Source: Sipunculus nudus
Taxonomy: Eukaryota; Annelida; Sipuncula; Golfingiida; Sipunculidae
DNA: 64,000 bases
Direction: 5' to 3'
NCBI GenBank assembly: GCA_026874595.1
Contig: CM049307.1
Coordinates: 22,175,079 to 22,239,078 of the forward strand
Shown: positions 1-14,155 of the stretch, one piece after another
Numbering within the stretch: the stretch's first letter is position 1
How the letters are laid out: each line of letters begins with the position of its first letter
Made by a program: the position numbers and the translations under genes
The notes under the pieces: model-generated
Seen by the model: the letters and a program-made list of their open reading frames with translations, nothing else
Databases searched by the model: none
Told to the model about the DNA's origin: nothing

Positions 1-54
1 ATCAGTTTCTTTAGACTGGTAGCGCCACCTGTATTTTTTTCAATTTTTTATGCA

Positions 55-2421
55 TTTTTAGCTCAGCTAAGTCATCTGAGCTATAGTTATGGTCCTTTGT
101 TCGTCGGCTTTCCGTCCGTCCGTCCGTCCGTCTCTTAAACTGGCACGTTTTGAAACCATTGGACCTATGAATCTGAAATTCGGCATACCTTTAGATGTCC
201 ACAGAATCTCCTACCATACCGAAAATTGTGTCACTATGACTTCGTTCCTTCGAATTAGTTTTCCATTAAAAACCCATAGTTACACTTCAAGACTGCCTAA
301 TATCAAAACCACTGATCTGACTTTGATCATATAAAATATACATGTTCTTCTATTTATACTCTATGCACATGCCAGTATTGATGTGAGTATTGCAAAATTG
401 TTTTAAGTTATGGGCCCGAACATAATGCACTTTGTAAACAAGAAATATATTTACTCCAATAATATGAAAATTGCTGAAGCTAAAGATTTCTTTTTTTTTG
501 TCAGGGATATAACATTATTTAATCAAGATTCAATTGTATACCCAAAATTAGTTCTGAATTTTTGCAAAGTTATTAGTATAAATATAAAATCAGTACCTTA
601 AATTTTGCCTAATTTTGATCATGGCATGATTGTTTCCTGTAAGCATTGTTGATATAATTTTCATATCATGCAGAAATAAGGATTTCAACTTGTTAGTTTT
701 GAAAGTTGAAAGAAACTGGCCAAAAACTGTAGCTTTTATCAAAGTTTTTTATGAGACCATGTCAGACCCAGGCTCTACCTCTACCCAGTCCCTCTTCAGT
801 CACCTGTATGTCCTCTACTTGACCTTTCAGGCCAATTATGCAGGCTTGACATGGGCATATACTTGCAGCTGGGCAGCTTATTGCTGGCCACAGCTGATCC
901 AAGTGTCCAGCCCAGCTCATCTATTAGTTGTTTAGACCAACAGCATAACAATAAACAATGAATAAATAAATTTTTATAGGTCTATAATAACTTAATAATT
1001 AATAGAAAAGGAATTTGACAGTTGATGATTAACAGGGAATTACCATGCAGTTACTGATGTTTTATGGATTTTGTATGGATTGATGAAAATGTATTCCAAG
1101 TAACACCATTGAGTCACCTATGGTATTTTTCTTTTCAATTTTAATAATGAAAAAAAATATTTAAATTATATTGTTCTATACTATTAGGGATTAAATGAAG
1201 GAAATTAATGATTGACAAAGATGCAGTTGATAATATAAATCTAAATTCCCAGGTCTTTTCCAAGTGTTTCAGCTTGTTAATTTATATTTATTTTAAAATT
1301 TAAAAAACAGTTTATATGTCAGCATTTTTAAATTTTACTCAGACAGGTACTGATTAAAGATGTCAATATATTTCACTTATGACATTCAGACATGTGGCTG
1401 TAACAGCTGTCACAAGACTATGTAAATAATCAAAATTTATATTACTGGTTCCTATATTTCAGTTAATAATATTAAACTTGCCCATCTCTAGTTTTCTCCT
1501 GGTATAATTTATAGGGTGTTCTTACCCTTGGGTTACTTTTTACACACATAATGGTTTCATAGCTGAGATACTTCACATTTTTTTCTGATACATTTTTTTT
1601 TTAAATAAAAAAAATTGAATATGATAAAAATCAGATCTTAGACAAGTTCTCATTATGATTTCTGTAATGTTAATAATTGTCATAAGACTCTTGCTATGTC
1701 TAGTGCATAGATTGATGTGAAGGTAGTCCAAAGTGAAAATTATAGTTTCATTTTTTGAATATAAATAAAATTCATAAAACAAGGTACTTATGATCATTAT
1801 TTAAATTTGTGATATTTGTTTATTCTGGATTCTCAAGAACTTTGTTTGGCTGAAACTGAATAAATACCAGACATGGTGCAGTACTTTGCAAATGTATTTG
1901 AATGCAAATATGAATATGTACTCCATAATTTCATGTATAAGCATAGGAATAAAGGTTAAAATGAAAGTATTTGAATACAAATGCATTCATGAATATATTC
2001 TATAATATTACTTTAATAATCATTTATTTCGATTATATTATTAAAAAATCTTTGATGAAACAGATGATACTGGTATTATTTTTAATTTAAATTATACTTG
2101 TCACAATATTTGTTATAAATTATTAATTAATAGTTTAACTTTTCAAATAATTCTGCTGCAATGTAGGTAAAGTGTTATTGTCAAGTCAAAACCTGTGTAA
2201 AAGTAGCACACCATTTCCAACTGTAAATAATATTAGTGACATCAGTCCTCTTCCCTGTCTCCAAAGATATTATCAAAATCTTACATAACTTGAGTTAAAC
2301 ACCATCAACTCATAATAGGGCTTATATTACCTCACAAAACCAACCTTTGCCTACCTCCTCTTCCAAATCATATTTTGTGATCATATATAACAGCTGAGTG
2401 CCATGACCCATGGGTCCTTTG
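55..2421 (+). mobile_element. Family E repeat copy E1 (Helentron/pearl-like, non-autonomous)
   Basis: The 5' end carries agctcagct...catctgagctatag, whose AGCTCAG/CTGAGCT arms can form a hairpin, followed by a CCGT/GTCC microsatellite (about 113-137). The 3' end (2391-2421) is cagctgagtgccatgaccc followed by atgggtcctttg, containing the palindrome GACCCATGGGTC. AGCTCAGCT at the start and CAGCTGAG at the end are inverted subterminal repeats. The body matches a second copy, E4 (18.6-21.3 kb), along its length. Short ORFs inside (for example around 630-935) are not conserved between copies and are not genes. The copy is inserted in family A copy A0. Confidence 0.75.
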
Positions 2422-2599
2422 TTTCTTTATTTTGAGACCTTTAAATGAAGCAGTCATCTGTAAACAGGGCACATATCTTCTCTGTTTGACCTTGAACCTT
2501 CTAACTTGACATCCAGGAAGGCCTCCATGGAAAATCTCTTGTGGAAACCTGAAATTAGGTCTCTGTTACTGATATCCTGCAGCTATGAGGCTCATATAT

Positions 2600-4304
<1,705 letters not shown>

Positions 4305-4976
4305 ATATACCCCCCAGAATAATTGTATCCCCAGACAAAGTCGGGATACTATGGTTTCACGACGGTCCTGCTGCCACAGAAATACCTTGTGAGCGGGATA
4401 ATTAAAAAAATATTTCACTGATTTTTTTCAAACTTTACATTTGTATAGATATAGGTAAGGGGACGAAGCCTATTTAAAATGGGGTCATGACCTATGCTAG
4501 GAGAGTGACCTTGACCTTGAATATGTCCATTTTTGCTGAAAATAACACAAATTCTTAAATATCTCAAGTAAGCTTGCATGGACTGGTCCAAAAATCAAGG
4601 TGACCGAAGATCTTGGATAGCCTTGTGATATACCGGAAACTGGTGGGGCCACCTATTATCCTTTTCTTGTTTTTACGCCTTTTAATACCCCCATAATTGC
4701 CACTTGACAGTACTGTAAGCATTATAAATCAAAAACTAATGGACAGATTTCTTTCATATTATGCACATGTAGAGAGATAGGTTATGGGATGAGGTCTATT
4801 TACATTTGGGTCATGACCTTTACCATGAGAGTGGCCTTGACCTTTAATGTGTCCATATTTGGTGAAAATCGCACACCTCGTATGATATCTCGAGTGTTGA
4901 TAGCCATATGGATTTCAAACATGACTTATGTATGGCCCACCACTAAAGTAAGAACCCTATAGGTTCTAGGGTCATG

Positions 4977-5751
4977 AGGTCAAAGGTCAAGGTCACTGGA
5001 CTCGCATCTTAGAAGATACTGTGGATGCATTTTAAGCCAAACTTTCATCCCAGGTCTTCCATCTTGAATATATAGCTCACTTGCCAATAGTGGATGATCC
5101 ATATCAATTTTGGGGTCACAAGGTCAAAGGTCATGGCCACAGGAGCTATCTGTCAAAAAATTAGTTTCTGGATGATAATTCCTGCTTTTATTGATGTATT
5201 GATTTCAAACTTGACTTATATATGCCCATTGAAAAAGCAAGACTCCAATTGATTTTGGGGTCATGAGGTCAAAGGTCAAGGTCACAGGACACATCTTTAA
5301 AATGATTGTGGCTGCATTTTCAGCCAAACATTACATCTCAGACCTTTCATCTTGCACATATAGTTCATCTGCCAATAGAGGAAGACCCCTATCAATTTTG
5401 AGGTCACAAGGTCAAAGGTGAAGATCACAGGAGCCATCTGTCCAAAAATTAGTTCCCGAGATGATAATTCAAGCTTGGATTAATATATGGATTTCAAACC
5501 TGACTTATATATGGCCCATCAATAAATCTAGACCTCTATTGATTTATATATAAAAGTGGATGATCAATATCAATTTTTGGGTCTCAAGGTCAAAGGTCAT
5601 GGCCACAGGAGCCATCTGTCAAAAAATTAGTTTCTGGATGATAATTCCTGCTTTTATTGATGTATAGATTTCAAACTTGACTTATATATGTCCCATTGAA
5701 AAAGCAAGACCCCAATTGATTTTGGGGTTATGAGGTCAAAGGTCAAGGTCA
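4977..5751 (+). promoter_or_regulatory. Repeated AGGTCA direct repeats (DR1-type nuclear receptor motifs)
   Basis: Inside element F, AGGTCA-A-AGGTCA (DR1 spacing) is seen at 4977-4989, 5121-5133, 5266-5278, 5587-5599 and 5733-5745, with a degenerate copy at 5409-5421. At 4977, 5266 and 5733 a third half-site follows directly (to 4995, 5284 and 5751). AGGTCA DR1 is the known consensus of HNF4/RXR-type receptors. Whether these are bound is unknown; they may simply be part of the repeat unit. Confidence 0.45.
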
Positions 5752-5856
5752 CAGGACCAACATTTTCAAAAAGATTGTGGATTGATAGATGGAAGAAACA
5801 ATAATTGCTTGCCAAGTGTCAGTATATGCTGCTAAAAATGGGGGCCTATTCTTAAA

Positions 5857-5875
5857 GGGGGGGGGGGGGGGGGGG
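5857..5875. repeat. Poly-G run (19 G)
   Basis: A homopolymer of 19 G near the 3' end of element F. Length is likely unreliable in assembly. Confidence 0.9.
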
Positions 5876-6165
5876 TACTATGTCTGGGGATACTCTGGCA
5901 CCTGCAGTGCCAAGAAATGTCTAGTTAAAACTGATTTGATACAAAAGCTCCAGTATCTGAATAACTGATGCATTTATCGCCATGATTTTTTGCATGCATA
6001 TTGAACATGGAGTGTTTCATCAGTTCCTGTAGACTGATAGCACCACCTGGATTTTTTCTAATTTTTTCCTTAATTTTGGACACCAGTCTATGAGTAATGT
6101 TGACCATTGTTCAATTTTTCCTGAATTCAGCTGAGTGTCATGGCCTGTGGTCCACTTGATTCAAT

Positions 6166-6601
6166 ATATATATTCTTTGTCGATTATTAATGGAACATTC
6201 TTTTTATTTTATTTTTTAAGGACCGTTAAATAATTACAAATGATGTAGTAATGACATATGAATAAAGATGAAGCCAGCATGTGGCCAGAAGAAAACACTG
6301 ACTGCACACCAATATAATCATATAGTAATGGTGAAGCCAGCATGTGATAACAATGATTGCACATTTGTTATCAATGTAAAAAAATTATTCAGATACTGAA
6401 GTCATTGACTGTTCATGTGACTGTTCATGTGAGTACACATCGATATGGTACGTGCTTTGTCAAAGTTCAGGATGCACAGAAAGATTAATATCTGATATCA
6501 GCATATATGGGAAGGTCCTTGAACCCGTTGACATATAACATTGTTTTCCATTGCTACACCTGGAGATTGTGCTTGGATTTGAAAAGAGTTCTGCCAGCAA
6601 G
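6166..6601. other. Non-coding spacer, no feature recognised
   Basis: AT-rich sequence between copy A0 and the hAT-like element. It holds a short duplicated phrase (gtgaagccagcatgtg near 6268 and 6330). No ORF or RNA gene is seen. Confidence 0.5.
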
Positions 6602-6609
6602 GTCCCTGA

Positions 6610-9249
6610 CAGGGTAGGGGTAATTGTAATGTGTATTATAATTACCTGTAATTAATTATAATTTTTCAAGTAATTGAATATAATTTGTAATTGAGCAAAA
6701 TTCAATTACAAGTAATAGTAATTGAATTTATTAAAATAGATAGAATTTCAATTACTTTCCAATTACTTTCCAGATTCATGACAGAGCACCGTCCCTTATA
6801 CCTCAATCCTTTGCACTGTTTATCAAAACACTCTTGGGTAAGGATTGTAAGCTATGATCATTGAATAAATAGTACCCATGTATATAAAAAGCATGCATGG
6901 TAATTAGTATGCCTTGTAAGTTATAGTGTCCTTTTTTTGCAAATGCCTCCACTGCAATATAGATAAAGTAACATTGAGCTTCAATAATGTACACCTGTCC
7001 AGGTTACACTACAACACTTTCACTAAAATGGAGGCTTGAACATACTCATACTGATCTGATTACATCAGTGTTTATTTGCTAATTAGCTGACACTGAGAAG
7101 GCTGATATCAGAATTACCTCATCGGAATTACTTCAAGTCAGTGGCCTATGAGGTAAATAGAGATAGGTATCAAAATAGCAGGGCTGCATGTCTCTGTTGG
7201 CTGGCTCTAACATTTGAACAGTCTCTACTGTTTCCTGTGCCAGGAGACTCTGGCCAGTATATACTGGTTTTTAGCCCTCAGCCCTTAGGCATTAACTTTT
7301 ACCTTGTGAGCGGGATAACTCTAAAAGGATTCACTGTAGGAATTTTATTTCTTTGATGAAGATGTATAACGACAAAATCTCAGTCAAGTTCAAAGATGGG
7401 TGACCTTGACCTATTTTTCTACGTTTTAGAGCTAATTATACAAAAACACTTAGAAGCTAATTTCTAAGGAACCATGGGGTGGATTTTCACAAAATTTAAT
7501 ATGATCATTGGGACTGATAGTCTGTACCTGCTGCACAAGTTTGGTGTTACCACCTACAATTTCTGATTTTTTATGAATTTTTATCGGATTTTTCAACTTT
7601 GGCCTTGTGAGCAAGATATCTCCAAAGGTTTTCAACACAGGAACTTCATTTCTTCAGTGCTGATGCATATTAACAAAATCTCAGTAAAGTTGGAAAATGG
7701 GTGACCTTGACCTATTTTTCTACGTGTTAGAGCTGATTATAGAAAAACACTTAGAAGCTAATTTCTCAGGAATCATTTTGTAGATTTTCACCAAACTTAC
7801 TGTGATCATTGGGACTGATGGTCTGTACCTGTTGCACAAGTTTGGTGGCACCACCTACAATTTCTGATTTTTTATGAATTTTTCTTGGATTTTTCAACTT
7901 TGGCCTTGTGAGCGGGATATCTCCTAAGGTATTCAGCATAGGAACTTCATTTCTTCAGTGCTGATGCATATTAACAATATCTTGGTCAAGTTCAAAGATG
8001 GGTGACCTTGACTTACTTTTCAAGGTCACAGAGCTTAGAATAGAAAAAAACTTACAAGCTTATTTCTCAGGAACCACTGGGTCAGGATTGTTATGAAAAA
8101 TGGTAAAATGATATGCCTTAATGATCTCTCAGTCCTGCATGAGATCGGTCTTACCATACTTGCAAAGGTACTACATATCTCTCCAGTTTAAATTTATAAC
8201 TGAGACATGTACAGATATACATCCATGTGAGAACAAATATTTCATACTTGTTACTGTTACCACCTATAAACAATGTTCTTTTGGCTGAGGGCTTTTGTCA
8301 GCTTCTGCTGATAATCTAGTTCTTCCTGTCATACATAAGAAGCTAACCATGGTGAATACACTAGATTTTCATTACCTATTCCTATAAATAATTACATTGC
8401 ATCAAATTGAAATATATATTCAGCATTAATATATTAATATGAATTATTCACATGAATGTTAAATGCGTCAATGAGTTAAGTGAAATCACATTGTATTTAA
8501 AAATCCAGTATTTATGACGTACCTTTAATCAGCATTGATAGTTAGAAATCAGGATTTATGAGTTGATAATGTGTAGGATTACTGTATAAGATTAAGGGAG
8601 TCAATAAAAAGGATTTTTTCCATCGTCAAAGGTTTGAACCAACAGTTATTTCCACACCTGCTCTAATTAGCACCTGCAGTGTTATAAGTAAGCAAGAAAT
8701 TTTGTTTGATAAAGGAAAAAATGTGATAAAAGATTATTAGATGAAATTTTTTGTACAAATGACTTCAAGATAATATGTTTAAAATATAGTTTACCCATAT
8801 GTGCTTTCAGATATTTCTGTTTTGTGGCAAAACACTAATTCAGCAAATGTTTAAGGTCTGGTGTCATAAACAAAACACAATACACACAATGTTCATATAT
8901 GATGATGACAGCCAGTTTTGCCTTTAATTAAGAGAAAAGTGTAATTTTGAACATTATACAATGATATATTATCATTAGTATAGCTATTGTGAGCTTTAAT
9001 ATATGACACCAGACTGGATATGTTTTTTTTTTTTGCAGTTTTTCCTTTTATAAATTTAATCAGTTCGCCTTTATACCATTAATGATACTTAACATGAACC
9101 ATGTCTCTGTATTATTACAATATTTCATAAAGTAATTGAAGGTTATTAATAACTTTTCAAAAGTAATTGTTATTTAATCATTACTCTGTAAAATTTAAGT
9201 AATTTGCAATTGTAATGACTACTTTTCAATTTAATTGGCCCCAACCCTT
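6610..9249. mobile_element. hAT-like non-autonomous transposon with perfect 8-bp TSD
   Basis: GTCCCTGA occurs directly at 6602-6609 and again at 9250-9257, an exact 8-bp target duplication, the length typical of hAT transposons. Inside it, left CAGGGTAGGGGTAATTG and right (reverse complement) AAGGGTTGGGGCCAATTA form imperfect inverted termini, followed on both sides by subterminal runs of AATTAC/GTAATTG-type motifs (6620-6770 and 9130-9230). No transposase is seen. A family C element (C1) is nested in it. Confidence 0.7.
7267..8319 (+). mobile_element. Family C element C1 (rolling-circle-like)
   Basis: Begins tttttagccctcagcc and ends ggctgagggc, giving an inverted GCCCTCAGCC pair, then a hairpin TCAGC (8298-8302) / GCTGA (8307-8311) and CTAG (8316-8319) followed by T. 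The interior has two to three ~300-bp units that begin 'accttgtgagcgggat' and include ggtggcaccacct. Related copies lie inside elements C'1 and C'2. No coding capacity. Confidence 0.7.
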
Positions 9250-9257
9250 GTCCCTGA

Positions 9258-9791
9258 ATTGATTTACATGATGTAAATAGTTTCTGGGGATAATAAGACC
9301 ATGATCCAATATTTTTCTTTCACTTCCTTTAGTTCTGACAGCTGAATATAATATAACCTGGCCAGGTAAGAATTAAACACTATTTGCTTGAAACACTTGA
9401 ATCTGACTTAATTCTGGTTGCTTTTGTTTCACTTTTGCTGTTGATGAGAATTAAACTTTGTATTATCTTTGTTGATTGTATCTTCAATTACAATCTTTTC
9501 ATCATCTAAAAAAAGTTCTGTTTGACTGATAAGTACTTTTTCAATCTTAATACAATCATTTCCAAGATTTTGTTAACACATCTTAAATTTTGGATTTTTC
9601 CTTTCATCATGCTGTACAAAATCAAGAAAACCAAAGGACATTTCCCCCCACTTTCAATGGGGCTGTTCTAAAATATCTTGTTCATTATTTAAGGCAAAGT
9701 GAAGTTACTTCATAGCACCAACAAGTGCTTATTTACAGTAATTAAAGAGAGGATGGTCATGAATTAACATCATCATCCTCTGATTCATTAT
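9258..9791. other. Non-coding spacer
   Basis: AT-rich sequence with no ORF or recognised repeat, between the hAT-like element and the B2/A2/B1 nest. Confidence 0.5.
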
Positions 9792-9821
9792 TGTATCCGA
9801 AGTTTTGTGGATACAATGTTT

Positions 9822-12800
9822 TTAGCTCAGCTGACTGAAAGTCATCTGAGCTATAGCGATCACTCTTTGTTCGTCGTCTGTCTGTCCGTCTGTCCGTTCG
9901 TTAACCAGGCACAAATCGTAACCGCTGGACCTAGAACCTTGTAACTTGGGATTCTGAGAGGTCCATAAAAAATCTCCTTTGAAACCAGAAATTAGGTCTC
10001 TGTTACCCATATCCTTCGAGCTATGTGGCCCCAAAGTACCCCCCAGAAAGTAAAAAATTTCATACAAAAACTTCAATATCTCATTAACTACTTGACTGAT
10101 GGTCATGATTTTTGGCATACATATTGATCATGAGATGTTACATCACTTCCTGCAGACTGGTGGTGCCACCTGTATTTTTCAATTTTTTACGAATTTTTTT
10201 CTCTATTTTTGAGACCTTTAAAAATGTGAACATCTGTTAACAAGGCACAAATCATAAAGACTGGACTTAGAATCTTAATTCTTGACACACTGAGAGGTCC
10301 ATGAAAAATCTCCTTGGAAACCAGAAATAAGGTCTCTGTTACCCATATCCTTTGAGCTATGGGGCCCCAAAGTACCCCCCAGAATAGTAAAAAATTTCAT
10401 ACAAAAACTTTAATATCTCAATAACTACATCACTGATGGTCTTCATTTTTGGCATATATATTGATCATGAGATGTTCGATCAGTTCCTGCAGACTGGTGG
10501 CGCCACCTGTACTGTTTGATTTTTTACGATTTTTTCCTCTATTTTTGAGACCTTTGAGGATGCTGTCATCTGTTAGCGTGGCACAAATCGTAACGACTGG
10601 ACCTAGAATCTTCATTTTCGACACACTGAGAGACCTATGAAAAGTCTCCATGGAAACCAGAAATTAGGTCTCTGTTACCCATATCCTTCGAGCTATGGGG
10701 CCCAAAATTACCCCCCAGAATAGTCAAAAATTTCATACAAAAACTTCAATATCTCATTAACTACATCACTGATGGTCATGATTTTCGACATACATATTGA
10801 TCATGAGATGTTTCATCAGTTTGTGCAGACTGGTGGCGCCACCTGTATTTTTCAATGTTCACGAATTGTTTTCTCCATTTTGAGACCTTTAAGGATGTAG
10901 TTATCTGTCAACAGGGTACAAATCGTAACGACTGGACCTAGAATCTTCGTTCTTGACACACAGGGAGACCCATGATAAGTCTCCATGGAAACCTGAAATT
11001 TGGTCTCTGTTACCCATATCCTTTGAGCTATGGCACTCCAAAGTACAGATCAGAATAATGGAAAATTTGATACTAAAGCTAAAGTATCTGAACAACTAAT
11101 GCAGAGATAACCATAATTGTTTGCATGGATATTGATCATGGAGTGTTTCATAAGTTTCTGCAGACTGGTGGCACCACCTGTATTTGTTCATTTTTTTTTA
11201 CGAAATTTTTCTGTATTTTTGAGACCTTTAAAGATATGAACATCTGTTAACAGGGCACAAATCATAAAAACTGGACCAAGAATCTTTATTCTTGACACAC
11301 AGGGAGACCCATGAAAAGTCTCCATGGAAACTTGAAATTAGGTCTCTGTTACCCATATTCTTTAAGTTGTATGGGTCCAAAATACCCCCCCCCCCCCAGA
11401 ATAATGGAAAATTTGATACAAAAACTGCAGTATTTCAATAACTACAACACTGATGGTCATGATTTTCGGCATACATATTGATCATGAGCTGTTCCATCAG
11501 TTTCTGCAGACTGGGTGTGCCACCTCTATTTTTTTTTCAAATTTTTACGAATTTTTTTCTTTTTTTTGAGACCTTTAAAGATGTGGTTTTCTGTCAACAG
11601 GGTACAAATCGCAACAACTGGACCTAGAATCTTCATTCTTGTCATGCAAGGAGGCCCATGAAAGGTGCCTGTGGAAACTTGAAATTAGGTCTCTGTTACC
11701 CATATCCTTCAAGCTATAGGACTCCGAAGTATCCCTCAGAATAATGGACAATTTGATACAAAAACTGAAGTATCTGAACAACTAATGCAGAGATCACCAT
11801 GATTTTTTGCATGGATATTGACCATTAAGTGTTTTTATTAGTTTCTGCAGACTGGTGGAGCCACCTGTATTTTTGTATCCGCCAAAACGAAGTTTTGCGG
11901 ATACTATGTTTTTGACCAAGTTCCTCCGCCGCGGCGACGTTCGTTTCCAGAGAGCTCCTCGGAGACTAATGGACCGATTTTTCCCAAACTTACACCTATT
12001 ATCGGGTCACATGTGAACTGGTGCCTAACCAATTTGCATTGACCTCTGACCTTTCCTCTCTATCCAGTGTCCATTTGTGGGTCTGTTTCCACTCATAAAC
12101 CCTCATATCTCGGGAACCGTTTGACCGATCAGGAAATAAAATTGATACAAATGTAGCCCTTGGATTGCTTTATAACATACACAAAAAATGGTGGCGCCAC
12201 CTGTAAGTGTAACCATGTTTGCACAGTGTCCATCTGTTCATCTGCCTTGGGTTAAAATCACTCATATCTCTGCAGTGAATTGACTAATTCACCTGAAATT
12301 CGTCATGTGTATACATCCAGGATAGCTTTCTTGATTTTATGACAGGTGGTGCCACCTACGTTCACGTTCACGCTAATGACATCCAAGCTTATATCTCGGG
12401 AACCGTTTGATCGATCAGGAAATAAAATTTATACAAATGTAGCCCTTTGATAGCTCTGTAACATACACAAAAAATGGTGGCGCCACCTGTAACAATGTTT
12501 GCACAGCGTCTGTCTGTTAGTCTGCCGTGGCCTAAAATTACTCATTTCTCTGTAGTGGTTCGACATAACTGCCTAAAATTTTGCAGGTTTATACATCGTG
12601 GACAGCTTTCTTTATTTTATGACAGGTGGCGCCACCTACATTCTAGTTAACGCTGGACACATCCAAGCTCATATCTCAGGAACCATTTGACCGATTGGGC
12701 CAAAATTGTGCATGTGTTTAGATCTCACATAGGTCTTTATCATACACAAAACTGGAGGGGTTACCTGCAAAGATTTTTGCACAGTGTTTGTCTGTTTGTC

Positions 12801-13233
12801 TGCCATGGGCAAAAATCGCTCATATACATGTAGTGGTTTGACTTTTCTGCCTAAAATTTTGCAGGTGTATACAACTTGGACAGCTTTCTGGATTTGTGGT
12901 AGGTGGCACAACCTACATACACATTTAGGCTGCAGACATCCATGCTAATATGCAACATACCTCACTCTATTTCCCCTTGCCACTCAATCCATGCCTACCT
13001 ATCCGATTTTGGCAGATACATGTAGTCACTTGTCGGTTACCCGTATTCTAGTTTTAAAAGTTTACACATTTTTCTCTATTTTTGAGATATATAAATACAG
13101 ACTAAATCTTGGCCTGTTGGTTAATCTGTTTGATGCTTCAGTTGAATGGGTATATACTACCATTCTGGTGATAAAATTTCCTTTTGCGAATCTCTTCCCA
13201 GTCAGCTGAGCGTCATGACCCATGGGTCACTTG
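9822..13233 (+). mobile_element. Family A element A2 with ~340-bp core units
   Basis: Head: tttagctcagctgactgaaa, then gtcatctgagctatag and a CTGTCCGT microsatellite. It continues as about six tandem units of ~340 bp, each with gagacctttaa, ctggacctagaatctt, ggtctctgttaccc, gtaccccccagaa and ggtggcgccacctgta. The tail at 13200-13233 is gtcagctgagcgtcatgac then the GACCCATGGGTC palindrome (13217-13228) and ACTTG. Subterminal inverted repeats, GTCY microsatellite, core repeats and a 3' palindrome match the published layout of Helentron-associated interspersed elements. It is interrupted by B1. Confidence 0.75.
11874..13051 (+). mobile_element. Family B element B1, nested in A2
   Basis: The 5' end is a hairpin: GTATCCGCCAAAAC at 11875-11888 pairs with GTTTTGCGGATAC at 11892-11904. 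The 3' end is a GTAGTC...GGTTAC hairpin remnant, then CTAG at 13048-13051 and host T. Removing it rejoins a family A unit (ccacctgtattt / ttttaaaagtttacac), so there is no target duplication. Three exact GGTGGCGCCACC boxes lie inside at 12190, 12476 and 12625. Confidence 0.75.
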
Positions 13234-14155
13234 TTGACTGGGTTCCGCCGCAGCGGCGGCAGCATTCCTTTCTGGAATAGAACTCTGAGACCACTGGACA
13301 GATTTTTTCAAAACTTTACACAATTATCGGGTCAAATGTGATCTGGTGCCAAAATATTTTGCATTGACCTCTGACCTTTCCTGTCTCCAGTGCATCCATC
13401 TGTGTGAGTTTGACACATTAACCCACATATTTTTGGACTCGTTTGACCAATCAGGGCAAACAATTTTGCACAAATGTAGCCCTTGGATAGCTTTAAAACA
13501 TACATAAAAAATGGTGACACCACCTGCAACCATTTTTGCACAGCATGCATCTGTTTATCTGCCTTGGGATAAAATCTTTTATCTCTGCAGTGAATGGACT
13601 TATCCACCTGAAATTTTGCATGTGTATTCATCCTGGATAGCTTTCTGGATTTTATGACAGGTGGTGCCACCTGCATTCACGTTCAGGCTGCAGACATCCA
13701 GGCTAATATCTCAGGACTTGTTTGACGTATCCTCCTAAAATTTACATGTTTATAGATCTCAAATAGCTCTTATCATACGCAAAACTGGTGTTGCCACCTG
13801 CAACCATTTTTGCACAGCATCATTCTGTCTGATTGTCTGCTGTGGGACAAAATCACTCATATCTCGGCAGTGATTTGACTTATCTGCCTAAAATTTTGCA
13901 TTTGTATACATCTTGGATAGCTATCTTGATATTGTGGCAGGTGGCGCCACCTACTGTACGTTCAGACAGCAGAAATCAAGGCTTATATCTCAGGACTGGT
14001 TTGACATATCCTCCTGAAATTTTGCATGTTTATAGATCTCACATAGCTCTTTATCATATGCAAAACTGGTGGCACTCAATCCATGCCTCACTTCACCCGT
14101 CCCACTCTGATTTTGGCAGATACACGTAGTCGCTTGTTGACTACCCGTATTCTAG

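Larger units (their letters stand above)
4324..5924 (+). mobile_element. Family F rolling-circle-like element
   Basis: The 5' end is TGTATCCCC with a hairpin (GTATCCC at 4325-4331, GGGATAC at 4343-4349). The 3' end has a second hairpin (TGGCAC 5896-5901, GTGCCA 5907-5912) followed by CTAG at 5921-5924 and a host T. Removing it rejoins the family A sequence cagaataat / ttaaaactgatttgatac, so it inserted between two T bases with no target duplication. This matches Helitron/Helentron biology (hairpin plus CTRR-like end, no TSD). No Rep/Hel ORF is seen. The interior is a ~300-bp tandem unit rich in AGGTCA motifs. Confidence 0.7.
9792..14155 (+). mobile_element. Family B element B2, interrupted by A2
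   Basis: The 5' 30 bp (9792-9821: TGTATCC...GGATACAATGTTT) and the rest (13234-14155: TTGACTGGGTTCCGCC onward) are two halves of one family B copy; B1 and B3 have these parts contiguous. The 3' end is hairpin GTAGTC (14126-14131) / GACTAC (14139-14144), then CTAG (14152-14155) and T. The body alternates ~150-bp segments ending in ggtggcgccacct boxes. Family A copy A2 sits at 9822-13233. Non-coding. Confidence 0.7.

Noticed and set aside
630-935. 101-codon plus-strand ORF
   Set aside because: Lies in family E repeat E1; the related copy E4 does not keep the frame, and no domain is recognisable.
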